The notes beneath the pieces were generated by a model. That model saw only the letters and a list, made by a program, of their open reading frames with translations. It was not told the origin of the DNA and made no database searches. Of a DNA stretch of 64,000 nucleotides, positions 22,373-34,600 are shown in pieces. A program made the position numbers and the translations under genes. Source of the DNA: Scatophagus argus. Taxonomy: Eukaryota; Chordata; Actinopteri; Scatophagidae. Location: positions 3,650,055 through 3,714,054 of the forward strand of contig NC_058508.1 of assembly GCF_020382885.2 (NCBI RefSeq), written 5' to 3'. The first letter of the stretch is position 1. Each line of letters begins with the position of its first letter.

Positions 22373-25300
22373 ATGGCCATGATGCTGAAGCCATGGACGG
22401 TGCTGGTGGCCGTAGTGCTGTGTGTGCTGGTGTGTCTGGGAACACTGGCAGATGCCTACCCCCCCAAACCTGAGAACCCTGGTGAGGACGCCCCACCCGA
22501 AGAGCTGGCCAAGTACTACACCGCCCTAAGACACTACATCAATCTGATCACCAGGCAGAGGTATGTGCACGCACACATACAGAGCATACACATACATACA
22601 TACATACATACATGGCACAGGGAGATGCACATATGCTCTATTTGTTTCCTCTGGTCTTTCTGTTGTTTTAATGGTCCAACGGCCTCATAAAGACAGGAGA
22701 AAACTCCAAAAAGGGGCAACTGCCCTTTAAAACAGTCTAGCTCTCAGGTAGGTTTAGGTTAGGGACTGTATGAAAATGATCATACTGATATATACTGTGT
22801 CATTATACTATGATATTTTTAATAAGGCAAGGCCATTCACACACTTGTTCAATATCTAACATCTAAATGTTTCAAGTTAAAAAAAAGGAAACAAAGTGAA
22901 ATACCAAGTTTAAGACAGTGTACTGCATTTTAGATTGCATTGGAATTTTCACAATAACTAACAATGCAAACACTAAAAGTATGTAAAAAAAAAATCCTTA
23001 TTCATTGCACATCTTTGTTTTTCAATGAAGGACTTTTTCTTTTCATTTTTTCCTGACAAAGGGAAGGCATAAATAAAATATAAATTTTAGAAAAATAAAA
23101 ATTCCTCACCTGCTTCACCTAAAAAGTCAGATTACCCTAAAAGAAAGATGAAAACACCTTCCCGCTCTCTGTTCTCTCCTCCCTTACTGATAATTTTTTA
23201 ATACAGTCATTAAGGGTAAATGTTATTCTTGTTAATAACGTCATTGATGGTGAAGAACGAGGAAAGTACGTGTGTCGCATCTTCCTGCTGTGTAATGAAC
23301 CACATGTGGATTTCCAAAAAAATCTAACTGATTTTCAGGTGTTAAACTCTTACATGTGTAACAACAGCTGTTTTACTCCTTCCTTTAGTCCACATTTCAT
23401 TTTGCCTTATTCAAGTCATTATAGCAGCTGAGTTCTATGAGTTTCCCTGCTCGTACTTGAGCCCTGAGCTCTGTTGTTGTGGACCCACTACCCCTCCTCC
23501 AACCCCTTATATCCTTAGATTAGATTACTAGCCACTCTCCAAAACCTCCAGGCCCCCAAATCAACGAGATCAGAGCAATAATAAGCACAGATGGACCCAA
23601 GAAAGAATCCCAAATCCAGTTAGCGGGGCCTGAGCCGAGGCCTGTTGCTCTCAGGTATAAAAATCGGTATGGAATTGTCAGAAGGCATATTTTTTGATTT
23701 GAAGCAATCTAGCTCATCCATTTTTATTCATGAAAGTCAAATAGGTCGTTGATATTTAGATACTTGACTCCTAAAGCCATAGAAAGTCAATTTGTTTCAA
23801 GTTAAAAGTTTTTATGTTTCACTGCCAGTTGCAGATGAAGACATATGTGATAAGAGAACTCGTGGTTCTCTGAAGGTTTTGCTGTATCAAATTAGATGCT
23901 GGGGAATGTGATGACTGCATGCTTTAGGATGTGCACCCGAGATGAAATGGATGGATCTGGTCTGTCAGCTGCCTTTGGTGCATAAGTACATACAGCAGCT
24001 CATAGAACCGTACAAATGCACAAACGTAGCATCTTTACTGTATGGGGTTACGCTGTACGACTCAGGAGTTGTACATTTTCTCAGCTGATTCTAGTGTTTT
24101 TCCACCTTATTTTATTTCAATTGATTTCAACTCTTACACTTCACTTATGACACTTCAGACCCTTTCAGTTGCTTTAACTTGAGTAACACTTCAACTGCTT
24201 CAGATTCAACATCCCACCTGCAAACAATTAAAAAGTTACAGACATTTTAACCTGATTACAATATTCGTTCCTTTAATTTTCCATGCAATCACTTTCTGTG
24301 ATTTTTTTTTTTGTTTGTTTTAATAATGTAATGAGAATACAGACCAAGCTCAAACTGGGGCTGTACTTCTAAATACTTGGAAGAATACCGGAGAGATTAA
24401 AGAACAAGAAAAGGAAAAGGATGATTGGGTAGAAATACAAAGAAAGAAAGACAATCAGATGGGAGAGCGTGAACAGACAAAGCGATAGCGGATGACAGTC
24501 AAATGGAAAGAAAGACAGATAATAAAAGTGCAGGACCAAGCCGGGAGACTCAACTAGATATATTGGTGCAGACGGACCATTATCAGAGTGGAAAACATTT
24601 TACATCCTGATGTGTCTCACAGTGTGACAGCTGAGACAGAGCGTGTGTCCTACAGGGCAAGACACACACACATACACACCTCCCTGTGAGTGTAACGAAG
24701 CATAAGATTGGGTGCTGAGGTTATACGGGGAGGTGGAACAGGTGGTTGATGGGAAAACAGAGGAACTGCAGGCCACGCTGCAGGGGTTGCATTGAATAGC
24801 ACTGTTTCATGCACGCACGCGCACGTAAACACACACAAATTACCCAGTAAACTTTCTGTTAAACGCCTCTGTGATTTTACATTTGTGGCTCTCTTGGAGA
24901 CCTAGTTTCCTTATCAGGAGAATCATAAGACTCATCCAAACTTGGAAATGACACCCTCTTGCACACACCAACATTTAAACACACACACAAGCACACAAGC
25001 AGACACACACACAGTTTGAATCTGTTTAAAGCAATGACACAAATGTCAACCTAAAGGTAAATATTAGGAAAAATCAGGTGATCAAAGTCAAGGGGAATTA
25101 TCGTTTGAGAACATGAATGTACATACTTTTGCGTCAATTCATCATTCAGATGCTGAAATATTGTGAAAAGTGAAAACGTTAACCTACAGGTGGCAGTAAA
25201 TGAAATGCAGGAGCTCTCCAAAGTTAGTAGGATTTATCTTCTAGACACCATAGACACTTCCACCAAATGTCATGACGATTCATCCAATTGCTGTCAAGAA

Positions 25301-25540
25301 AACTGTGGCTAACACGGCTAATAATTCCTCTCCTTATCTCTCTCCCAGGTATGGAAAGCGCTCAGCTCAGGAGGATGTGGTTGCAGAGTTGCTGTTTGGT
25401 GGCGACAGCAACAGAGACCAGAGATCAAGGTGAAGCTGAGTGTTACCTGTAAAGAACACATATGAATTTTAATTCATACAAGCAATTACACATTCTTTCT
25501 TGTGTTCTTACACAGATATGATGATGGCTATATGTGGTGA
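22373..25540 (+). CDS. pyya: Peptide YY precursor
   Basis: Secreted gut/brain hormone of the NPY family, acting through Y-type G-protein-coupled receptors. Coding exons are 22373-22560, 25349-25429 and 25516-25540, with consensus splice sites and matching phases, giving 97 residues. Residues 1-28 are a hydrophobic signal peptide. Residues 29-64 are a 36-residue mature peptide opening [14 protein letters not shown] and closing with LITRQRY. GKR then gives the amidation and cleavage site, and a C-flanking peptide ends in YMW. The first coding intron splits the last Arg codon before the C-terminal Tyr, as is typical of the family. Poly(A) signals are at 25712 and 25740. The mature sequence fits the teleost PYYa form; the a/b assignment is from memory. 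No defect is seen. Confidence 0.96.
22561..25348. other. Large intron of pyya
   Basis: Contains an (ACAT)n microsatellite at 22585-22613, an antisense-oriented fragment of dispersed repeat family A at about 25180-25330, and otherwise unique-looking AT-rich sequence. No nested gene was seen. Confidence 0.6.
25180..25330 (-). repeat. Inverted fragment of dispersed repeat family A
   Basis: AGGATTTATCTTCTAGACAC, CATAGACACTTCCACCAAAT and GTCATGACGATTCATCCAAT match family A read in reverse. It lies just upstream of pyya coding exon 2. Confidence 0.55.
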
Positions 25541-25986
25541 TTCCACCACCCTTCTCCCTCCTCATTGGGCATTCCCTCTGGGGGCATCCCACAATGCACC
25601 TGGAGGGGCCGACATGTGCCTCTCACCCATGATCCCTGAACCCGACCATCGCTGAATGCAACATGAGCTCTCTCTGTCTCTCTTGTCACCATCTCACATC
25701 TCTCTCATTACAATAAAATTGTACATAATTTAGTATTGAAATAAAATATATACATGAGATCAGAGCTCCTAATCAGAAGATGGTACTGTGTCCGTCTGTG
25801 TGTGTATGTGTGTGTGTGTGTATGTGTGTGTGTGAGCATTAATGTCCTCCTACTGTCCAACACTGTTTAGAGGAAGAAGTTCTTGTTTTACTGTCGCTAC
25901 TGTAAAAAGTAAAATCAGAATAATTAAATAAAAACTCTTCTGTGTGATGAAAATTTGTTGACAAATGACAATGTTAATGTTGGGGG

Positions 25987-26014
<28 letters not shown>
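25987..26014. repeat. (TA)n microsatellite
   Basis: Fourteen TA units. Confidence 0.95.
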
Positions 26015-26019
<5 letters not shown>

Positions 26020-27041
26020 GTACTGACTCACTCTTGCCATTCTAAATAAAAGATCATTGAAGTTACAACATGCCACACTTCATATACATACTGTATCAGC
26101 TGATGATTCAAGCAGCAGATTAAGAATTTCATTTATAATTTCATATATTCTTACTGTCAGCAAATTCAACGAGAAGACAAAAACCAACATTGTCTTAGTT
26201 CATGTCTCTCATCTGCCCACACAGCTCTGTGTCACCCAGCTACAAGGCCTTTGTTCTCCTGAAGACACAAAGCAAACTTTAAAAATGACTCACAGATATT
26301 TTGTAAAAGACTGTAAAAGGAAGTCATCTTCTAAAACGTCTGGTCACTGTAGCTATTAGAAAAGGTCACTCAAACAGGAGGAAATAGTGCTTTTGTTGGG
26401 ACTTTTCTGTGGTGGATTAATACACAATTGACGCCCTATGAGTATTCATGTCAGCAGGACAGTGTATGTGGGACTGAGTCAAACTACTGTGTGAGTGTTC
26501 ACAGCAATGAGGGAACATGTCACCCAGTGCAACAATGTGACAAGTAATGTGTTTAATAGTTCAGGATACAAAGTGCCTATCATTAGTTTTTTTGACCAGA
26601 CTAATATAGACTGTAAATGAGGACATAACACATAAGGGGATGTACTGTATCTCTATTTCTATTTCTTTATGAGGGGATAGTTTGTTACAGTGTGAGAAAG
26701 TCACTCCTGTTTGTTAAGAATTCATCATCACTTGCATTTCACATTATGACTCATCAGGTTGCATTTACAAGAACATCTGCTGCCTTGTTTTTCAGAACAT
26801 AAAAGAAAGGAGGCTCTTCTTCAGAGCAAATGGAAGGAAAGCTGTGAGGGTTTTGGGTCAGGGCAGCCAGTAGAAGGATCAGTTCCAGTACATTTAGCCT
26901 CCAAAGGGAGGAAGAGACATTGGGTGTAATGAGAAACCAGAAACACTAACATTAACATTACTACTAGAGGAAACCTCAAAAGCCCTCATGGTAAATGAGA
27001 CCTTCTTTGAAACCATTGTTGTCTGTTTTTCAGCAGCATCG

Positions 27042-27070
27042 AACAAAACAAAACAAAACAAAACAAAACA
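27042..27070. repeat. (AAAAC)n microsatellite
   Basis: About six units of AAAAC. Confidence 0.95.
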
Positions 27071-27375
27071 AAAAAACAACTACTGGGCCAATTTTTATAA
27101 AACTTGGTAGAAGGGTGTAGTATGAGCCTAGGAAAAACATATTCTAATATTAGGGCAAATATTGAGCTGAAAACCTCAATGATCTTAAAGAAAAGAAGTA
27201 CAAATATTACCCCATTCTTAACATGATACAATCTAACATGCTGAGATGTTTTTATACAATGTTGCCCCCATATTTTGGCCCATTTTTACACAAATACAAA
27301 AACTACATGGTACTAACAAGTATCCTGGTGTTAGGCTTGTTGTTCCCATGATATTGCATTACCTTGATTTTACCT

Positions 27376-27432
27376 AACTGTGATATGAGGTAATACCCAT
27401 ATCACAGTTCGGGAATATGAGGTAATACCCAT
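27376..27432. repeat. 12-bp palindrome overlapping an 18-bp direct repeat
   Basis: AACTGTGATATG (27376-27387) and CATATCACAGTT (27398-27409) are exact inverted repeats with a 10-base loop. ATATGAGGTAATACCCAT occurs exactly at 27383-27400 and again at 27415-27432. Confidence 0.85.
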
Positions 27433-28649
27433 CACTGACACGCCGACACGCCAGTGGATTCGGATGTAATATTCAAACCTCTCCACTGCATGCTGCTGTT
27501 GCTCTGATTTCACATATGTTATGCCCATGTCTATTGCCACAGCATACTTTAAACTACAGAGTCGTGCAGGAATTTTCACAGTCATATTTCCTGACCTTTT
27601 TTTTTTCAAGGTTTAGGGTTAACAGACAACATCTAAACTTCTTTTACATATAGTTCTTGGTAAATTACTGAGATAACCTTTGAGACACCACTAGCAATCT
27701 GACACCTTTTCACACGTGCCTTGGCAATGGCGGAATAGATGGATCAAGGTCCAGGAGATGGTGGTAACTTCTTATGGATGTTATCCACCATAAAACCCAA
27801 CAGAGGATGTAGGTGGCGTAAAGTTGGATGTACATGTATACCTAAGAAGATGCCTCTTTTATTCAAGGAACATGGCTTACATGGCTTACACACATTAGTG
27901 TACATGTACTGAAAACTGAGTGTTTCGCTTGTTCCACATGACAGTGTCTTTCGTCAGATGACTGTAACCCTATTAGTTGTTGTTCTTGTAATCTTACTGC
28001 TCTTATTCACAACACAGCCGTAAAGGCATTTCCCTGCTCCCATTCACATATGACCCCATGCAGAAAATGTTTCTCACAATTTCGGAGATAGACTCCATGT
28101 GAGAAAGTGGTGGAAACAGAGGAGCACAAATGACAGGAAGATGAAAGACACAAACAGGAAACTTTTATTTTAGCTTAAGCCTGTGACGATAGGACGTTTT
28201 TGGCTCACACTACCTTGCCTAATTCTACCCTAACCTACTGATTGGCACAGAGAAGAGAATGTTAACTTTATGTGCCACAGCTGCTATTTTCTCAGCTCTG
28301 GCTACTTAAGGTGTACATTAAAAAGGGAGTGTATAAAATAACCTACAAAAAACAAAAATAACGCATTGGCCCTTTTATGCTCTTACAATGGGTACCGCAT
28401 CGATTTGGTGTTAAGGTCCCAGGAATGTGTAGAATTTAACCGGAAATATACAGAAGGTAGATCAAAATTAAGTTTAAGGGGTAAATGTGTTAGACTCACA
28501 CCCATTTCATAGTGCAAATAGTATAGCCTAGGTCACCACAGCTAATTCCAATTTTATTTCTTTATTACTGACACAATGTACAGCATTATTTTTATTGAAA
28601 GATCGTCTATATATGCTCAAAGGCTTTTACTTTGAAATTTTCTCGGAAG

Positions 28650-28774
28650 TTTGTGCATATTTGACGTTTGTCAATTGACGCTTTCGCTGACGCTGACGGC
28701 TAAAAGAAGCCAGACGACAACAAGACGCGCACGAGACATCGCAGACAGCGGGAAGCTTGTTTCATTGTGTGAAC
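28650..28774 (+). promoter_or_regulatory. Putative CpG-rich promoter and non-coding first exon of mpp2
   Basis: A locally CpG-rich segment, unlike the AT-rich surroundings, ends in GAACG before a GTACGTG donor at 28775. No TATA box is seen. It is the only promoter-like island between pyya and the first mpp2 coding exon, so it is assigned to mpp2 by position. Transcript data would settle it. Confidence 0.45.
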
Positions 28775-30295
28775 GGTACGTGAAACGTGCTTTTAATTCA
28801 CTGCAAACATGGCGGTTTTATTTACGTGTGCTGCAGCTACTGTTGATCCTTTTGTGTCTGTTTTTCCTCTTTCACCCCCCATTGAGGCTCGTTCGTTGTA
28901 AGACAGCAGCTAACGTTACACTAGACTGACTTGACAAAGGCACGTGCGTGTGCGCGTGTTTTTTTTTTTATCGCTTACATTAGTCAGCATTAAAGCTAGG
29001 CAAAGCTTCTTGTTGTCTTAGCATTTTGTTTAACGGGCATCCTTTGTGTGTGCGCGCATCATTATGCTTTGTTATATGTGACCCCCAGTAGACTGCCGTT
29101 AATTAGAAGGCAATTCTGCGTGTGTCTCCGTGTGCGTGGGTAAATGTGTTTGGTGGGAGACACACTTTTAGTAAGGACAATGACACAAAGTTAACATTAA
29201 AGGAGGTTCATTAAAGAGACGAGCCTATGATAACACCGTTGATAGGCTTCAGGTGACGTCAAAAAAACCGTGACCACGCACTTCACACCCCCTACACGCT
29301 CAGTCACACACACACACACACACACACCCTATTCATTGCACCCATATGGACATAAATTTGGATTATAGTAACTGAATTGAACATGCCATTTTGAAATCAT
29401 ATAAAACAGCTTTATATCTTCAAATCAATACAACTTATTTCATGAATCATTTAAACATTAGGTTCACTGTATGAAAGGCAACAACACAGTAATACTATAA
29501 CAGTTATGTTTCCAAGACATGGCAATATGCACAAACACATGAACACCTTTTGTAGTGTGCTGTGTATGTGTGCATGCAGTATTTGTTTCTTTACATGCTG
29601 GTGCAGCTGAGCAGATGGATGATGGGAGAATATGGTGGGAGGAGGGGTGGTGTTGGGGGGGCATTTAAGGGAGCAATGGAAGGGTGGATGTCAGGAGAGG
29701 AGAGGAAGGAGGGAACAGTAGGGGGCATGTTAGCAAGTGAAATCATGAAGAGAGAGAGGAGGGAGATGGTGGAGCAGTGAAGGAGCAGATGATGCCCAGG
29801 ATGAGTAAAGGAGAAGGAGACAAGTGGAAAAAAGTGAGGATGGAGGGAGAAAGGTATGAGAGAGGGAGAAGCAAGGAGAGGAGGAATAGTGAGATTGTGA
29901 GTAGCAGATGGAGTTCACAGCAGTGTGAGATCAGTAATTAGTGTGTGTGTTTGGCTGAGCAAGCCTTTTTCCCTCCTCTGTTTCTCTCCTACAGTTCTGT
30001 ATCATTGCCTTTAAAGTTTAAGTTATGGCTTCTTGGAGAGCTATCCTATCAATTTTCACTTTTTTACTTTTGTAGTAATGCTTATTTCTGGTTAAAGTTA
30101 TTCTTGAGAACAGACAGTTTGGCTGTTTTAGATCACATATTCCCCAGTTTAGAACAGTTCAGGACCAGACATGTTTCTCCATGTGGAACTATCTGAAGAC
30201 ATGCAGTTCATCAAGGGTTCCTGTTACCTGCACTATGGGATTAACCACTGACATGTTTAAAGGTGTCTTACTTCCTCTTCCTCCCACTGTACAAA

Positions 30296-30615
30296 GTGAA
30301 GCCAAAATACCCTGGATATGAGTGCTGATATTTTGTTCTGGTGATGTCATTTGGAGCCAGAGTCTACAGGGTAGTGATCAGATGGTGAAGTGACAGGATC
30401 AAGTCCCCCCCCCCCCGCCCATACACTCGTCTGACCCAATGACAAAGAGCACTCAGCTGTCAATCATGATGTTTCACTCCTTTTTTACGACATCAGATAA
30501 CTAATTAAAACCTGACTTATCAGAAAAAAGGAACATTTCGACATACATCAGCATGATAAGAACTACCTAACAACCATCTTTGGGAAAAAGTTATGTGACA
30601 TGTACTTTGAGTTTT
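30296..30615 (-). mobile_element. MITE-like dispersed repeat, inverted relative to the 12185 copy
   Basis: Starts GTGAAGCCAAAA (30296-30307), then GGTGATGTCATTTGGAGCCA. GTCTGACCCAATGAC, AATCATGATGTTTCAC and AACTAATTAAAACCTGACTT with ATCAGAAAAA align with the reverse complement of 12185-12475. An embedded C-tract lies at 30405-30416. The far end looks truncated. Confidence 0.65.
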
Positions 30616-30715
30616 GAGTTATTAAAACACCACCACTCTCAACGCCACTGTCTCTTCTACTCTCTGTGCTCCTCTTGCCTGGGATGTTGCGTAATACCTA
30701 CTCTAGCATAAGCAG

Positions 30716-30752
<37 letters not shown>

Positions 30753-31210
30753 AAACTGAATGAGGGCAGGTTTCCATGGCAGCTACGAGCTGTAGCTGCA
30801 GTTTTGTCACATCCATATAGATAGATAGAGAGATAGATAAATAGTGTTAAACAAATAGAGCGAATTTCATAGGTAGTTCGCGGGTGTGCGTGTCTCTTTG
30901 TTCCCCTCTCTCTCCCCAAGCAGCCATTGTATTGAATCTGTTGTCATGGCAGTGTATAGATTAGTTACGCCCACGTTCCCCTCCCCTTTCTGCCTTTTAC
31001 ACTCTTCACTTTTCCATATCTCTCTCTCTCCCTCTCTCTCTCTCTCTCTATTGCTCTTTCTCTATGGACGTTCAATGTCAGAACGATCGCTGGAGCTTCA
31101 CCCTCCCTTTCTGATGTCGCCGCCTGCCATGTGTGCATTTATGTGTGTCATGGTGGAAATAGAACGAGATGTCATTCGACTGCAATAGGGCACTAACACG
31201 AACACATATA

Positions 31211-31335
31211 CAGTGCCAGCTGGCTGTAGCTTCATGTTTATTGTACAGATGTGAGAACAGGCAGGACCTTCTCCTCTAACTCTTAGCAAGAAAGTGACCA
31301 AGCATCTTTGCAAAAAATGTTAAACTATTCCTTTT
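31211..31335 (+). repeat. Fragment (right part) of dispersed repeat family C
   Basis: CAGCTGGCTGTAGCTTCATG, TTCTCCTCTAACTCTTAGCA and AGAAAGTGACCAAGC, ending in TTAAACTATTCCTTT, form the right half of the repeat whose left half is at 14385-14520. Confidence 0.6.
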
Positions 31336-31622
31336 TTTTCACCAAAGCACAGCAGACTACAAAGTCATGTTATGTTTGCAGCTGTACTGACTAAAATATC
31401 TCATCTAATCTAATGTATGCAACTTTTGTTAGAGTTCTGACTGAACATGGTCACTATAGGGTGGAATCCTTAAATTTCCAAAATGTCACAATTTCAGCTG
31501 CTTCTAACTTCACTCTCCCTCTGTTTTTGGACTCACTGTCAAAGATGGACTGTTTTCCCTGCTCTTTACTTCCTCTCTCTCTATATCTATCTTTTTTCTC
31601 TCAGATTGACTGAAGCTTTACC

Positions 31623-34600
31623 ATGCCTGTGGCCTCCACCAGGACAGAGCCTGGTGAGACCAGAAACCTTCCTCCCCATTAGCCTCTGTCAGCACATGAT
31701 CATTCACAGTTTTCTTTATTCACATGCCCGGTTCACAACCAATTTACAGAAGTCTTTCTCATTTGGCAAAAACAGGACTAGCAGTTCAAGCGTATGTGAC
31801 TCGAGTAAAAGTTGTTTCACCTGGAGCAGGGTTTCTGTTGAAAACTACTTGTGCAATAGATGACTGAAGTAAAATAAATTTAATATTATCATTTTTCACT
31901 ATTATCAATCAAAGGTATTTAGCTATGTGTTAGTTGCTGGTATTGGATTTAATTACTTTAATTAGTTACTTTTAACTGGTGGCCACTGGCTAAATACAAT
32001 TTTTGATTTTTACAAAAAAGTTAATTTAGTACAGAACCCCTTAGAGGACAGAAAAAAGTTTCTGGTGCGAACAGAAAACCTTTCTTTGGAATCGAGAAAC
32101 TGTCCTTTGCTCATTGTGTGCACTCAGGATATCTGGTATGCTCAGGAGACCAGCTAGTAAACAGTAATTAATGCTCTGTGTTCCCATGGAGTTGGCCTGG
32201 TGTTTGCAATTGTACATAATTTAAAGTAATTACCTAATCAAAACTTGTGTATCCCTTGTGCCGAGACTGCCACACTTCAAAATACATTTTAAACAAGAGT
32301 GAGAGTGGGCGGACCAAGTACGTTTGGGGTGTCCCTTGGACTTTTGGCTACTTAATATAAAAATGTCCAGATGACTCAGATGGTGCTCAGGATTCATCTA
32401 TAAGGGCTGCTTTGTTAGAATCAGTCTTTAAGAGAGCTTTAATCACAATGAAGCATCCCCCTATAATGACCAGTGGTCAAACAGTTTAAGTATAAATATG
32501 TATTTATATATAAATATGTTTCATTGTGCTTATTAATTTAAAACAGTTCTACAATGAGTCACTGTCACCTTTTCCCCATTGTTCCCTCTTCTTTTCCCCC
32601 TGCCCCACATCTCTGTGTGTGTATGTGTGTGTGTGTCTGTATTTGTGTGTGTACATGTTACAGTGCCCCAGGTGGTGGACGCGATGAGCGACAGCACGGC
32701 CAGCTCCACCACGGCTAATGACCTGGACCTCATCTACCTCAAAGGCATCATGGAGAGCCCTGTGGTGTGATACTTAAGATAACTGATTGTTAAGATATTG
32801 TTTGTGTATCTGTTTATGTGCACATACTCATAAAGAGTTTTCCTGTCTTTGTGTGTCAGGAGCAAGAAGAGAGCCTGAAGGAGCTGCGTCTTTCGCCAGT
32901 GAGGGAGAACAACGTGGAGCTCCTGCAGGAGATCCTCAGAGACCTGGACCCCTTCACACACCGTTCCAACACTGCAGCTGAGCTCACCCGCATTCTCACA
33001 CAGCCTCACTTCCAGGTGCAGAACACACACATGTGCAGAACGGTGAAAAATATAGTGTAAAATGCCATTTTAACTGCGCTATGACTGCAACGTTTTCTTG
33101 TATACCTTAGCAAACAGGAGCAGTCAAACTGTTTCATCTTCACACAGTTTGTTAAAACAGCGGATTAGAATTTTGCAAGGAAGCAAAGAGTGTCACATAT
33201 TAGTTTTAAATATTTTGTGTCTAACACTGAATATTTTTCTTTTTTGGCTTCTCAGTCTCTCTTGGAGACTCATGACTCAGTGGCGTCCCAGGCATGTGAC
33301 AGCCCACCACCAAGCCCATGTGATTTTGTGGATCATGAGCCGGAAGGTGACCACAAACACAACTCACACCCGCCACCTGATGCAATCCGCATGGTGGGCA
33401 TACGCAAAGTAGCGGGCGAACATCTGGTAAGTAAAACATAAACACAGCTGACACGGCTGAGCCCAGTCCGTGTTACTTTGCAGTTTTTCGGCTCTGTTAA
33501 ATTAAATGTTTGCTGCAAAAATAGCTTATCTATAATTCAAAAATGCAGTGAAGAGATTGATATTGTAATAAAAATAAATGAGACCCACTGTGCCATTAGA
33601 CAGTACACAACAGTAGGTGATGTGTGGTTTGGCTTTACTTACTGATTTTATTTTTGCTGATGACAGAAACAACAGCTTGCGTTGTTGTGTTTCAGGGTGT
33701 GACGTTCAAGGTGGAGGGTGGTGAGCTGATCATAGCTCGAATCCTCCATGGAGGTATGATAGACCAGCAAGGACTGCTGCACGTCGGAGATAGCATCAAA
33801 GAGGTAAGGGAAACCACTCAGTTAGTTTGACTTTCACTGACCTCCAATCAAAACAATGAAAACAAAAGATGTAGTTGAATGATGTCATGAAGCCACGTAG
33901 GGCCATGGGAGTTCTTGTCTTCATTGTTAAACACTGACCATTAAAGAGACAAAACACACAATCAGTGAGAAGTATTATATTTTTAGAAGAATAGTTCATT
34001 TTTTGAGAAATGTGTGTATTGATTTTCTTCATTGGTTAGATGAGGATATGGATAACACTCTTAAGTTCTGTAAGAGTATTGATCCAATAAACATAATGAT
34101 TCACGTGAGGTTGTTAAAGTGTCAGTTCAGAAAATTTTACCCAATGTGTTGGCAGGTGAATGGACGTGAGGTGGGTCAGGACCCCAGGGTGCTGCAGGAG
34201 GAGCTGCAAGCAGCTAGTGGAATTGTGGTTCTGAAGATACTGCCCAGCTACCATGAAGCCATACCTCCGAGACAGGTGACGGACACAAACGCTGCACAGA
34301 GTAGACACATATACTTCTTGTTGCCGGTTGCTGTGAATTGTGAGTGTCAAATGCTTTACCGAAGAGCATTTTGAGCTAAAGACCCGTGTTTGTATTTGTG
34401 TGTCTCTAGGTGTTCTTTAAGTGTCACTATGACTATGATCCAGCCAACGACAACCTGATTCCCTGCAAGGAGGCAGGATTAAGGTTTGAGACAGGAGACA
34501 TCCTGCAGATAGTCAACCAGGACGACGTCAACTGGTGGCAGGTGGAGTACAAAAACAGCATTCGTGCTTGTGTTCACTCCTTTGTGAAGCTTAAGAAAGC

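Larger units (their letters stand above)
25746..28640. other. Intergenic DNA between pyya and mpp2
   Basis: Holds GT and (TA)n tracts (25799-25834; 25987-26014), an (AAAAC)n run (27042-27070), a segment at about 27078-27185 resembling a common fish repeat (TTTTTATAAAACTTGGTAGA then AGGGTGTAGTATGAGCC), and the palindrome at 27376-27409. No gene was seen. Confidence 0.4.
28775..31604. other. Putative first intron of mpp2
   Basis: Contains (CA)n at 29305-29328, a purine-rich GGA/GAG tract at about 29625-29905, an inverted MITE-like repeat (30296-30615), (GT)n at 30719-30746, (CT)n at 31019-31049 and a repeat fragment at 31211-31335. No further exon was identified. Confidence 0.4.
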
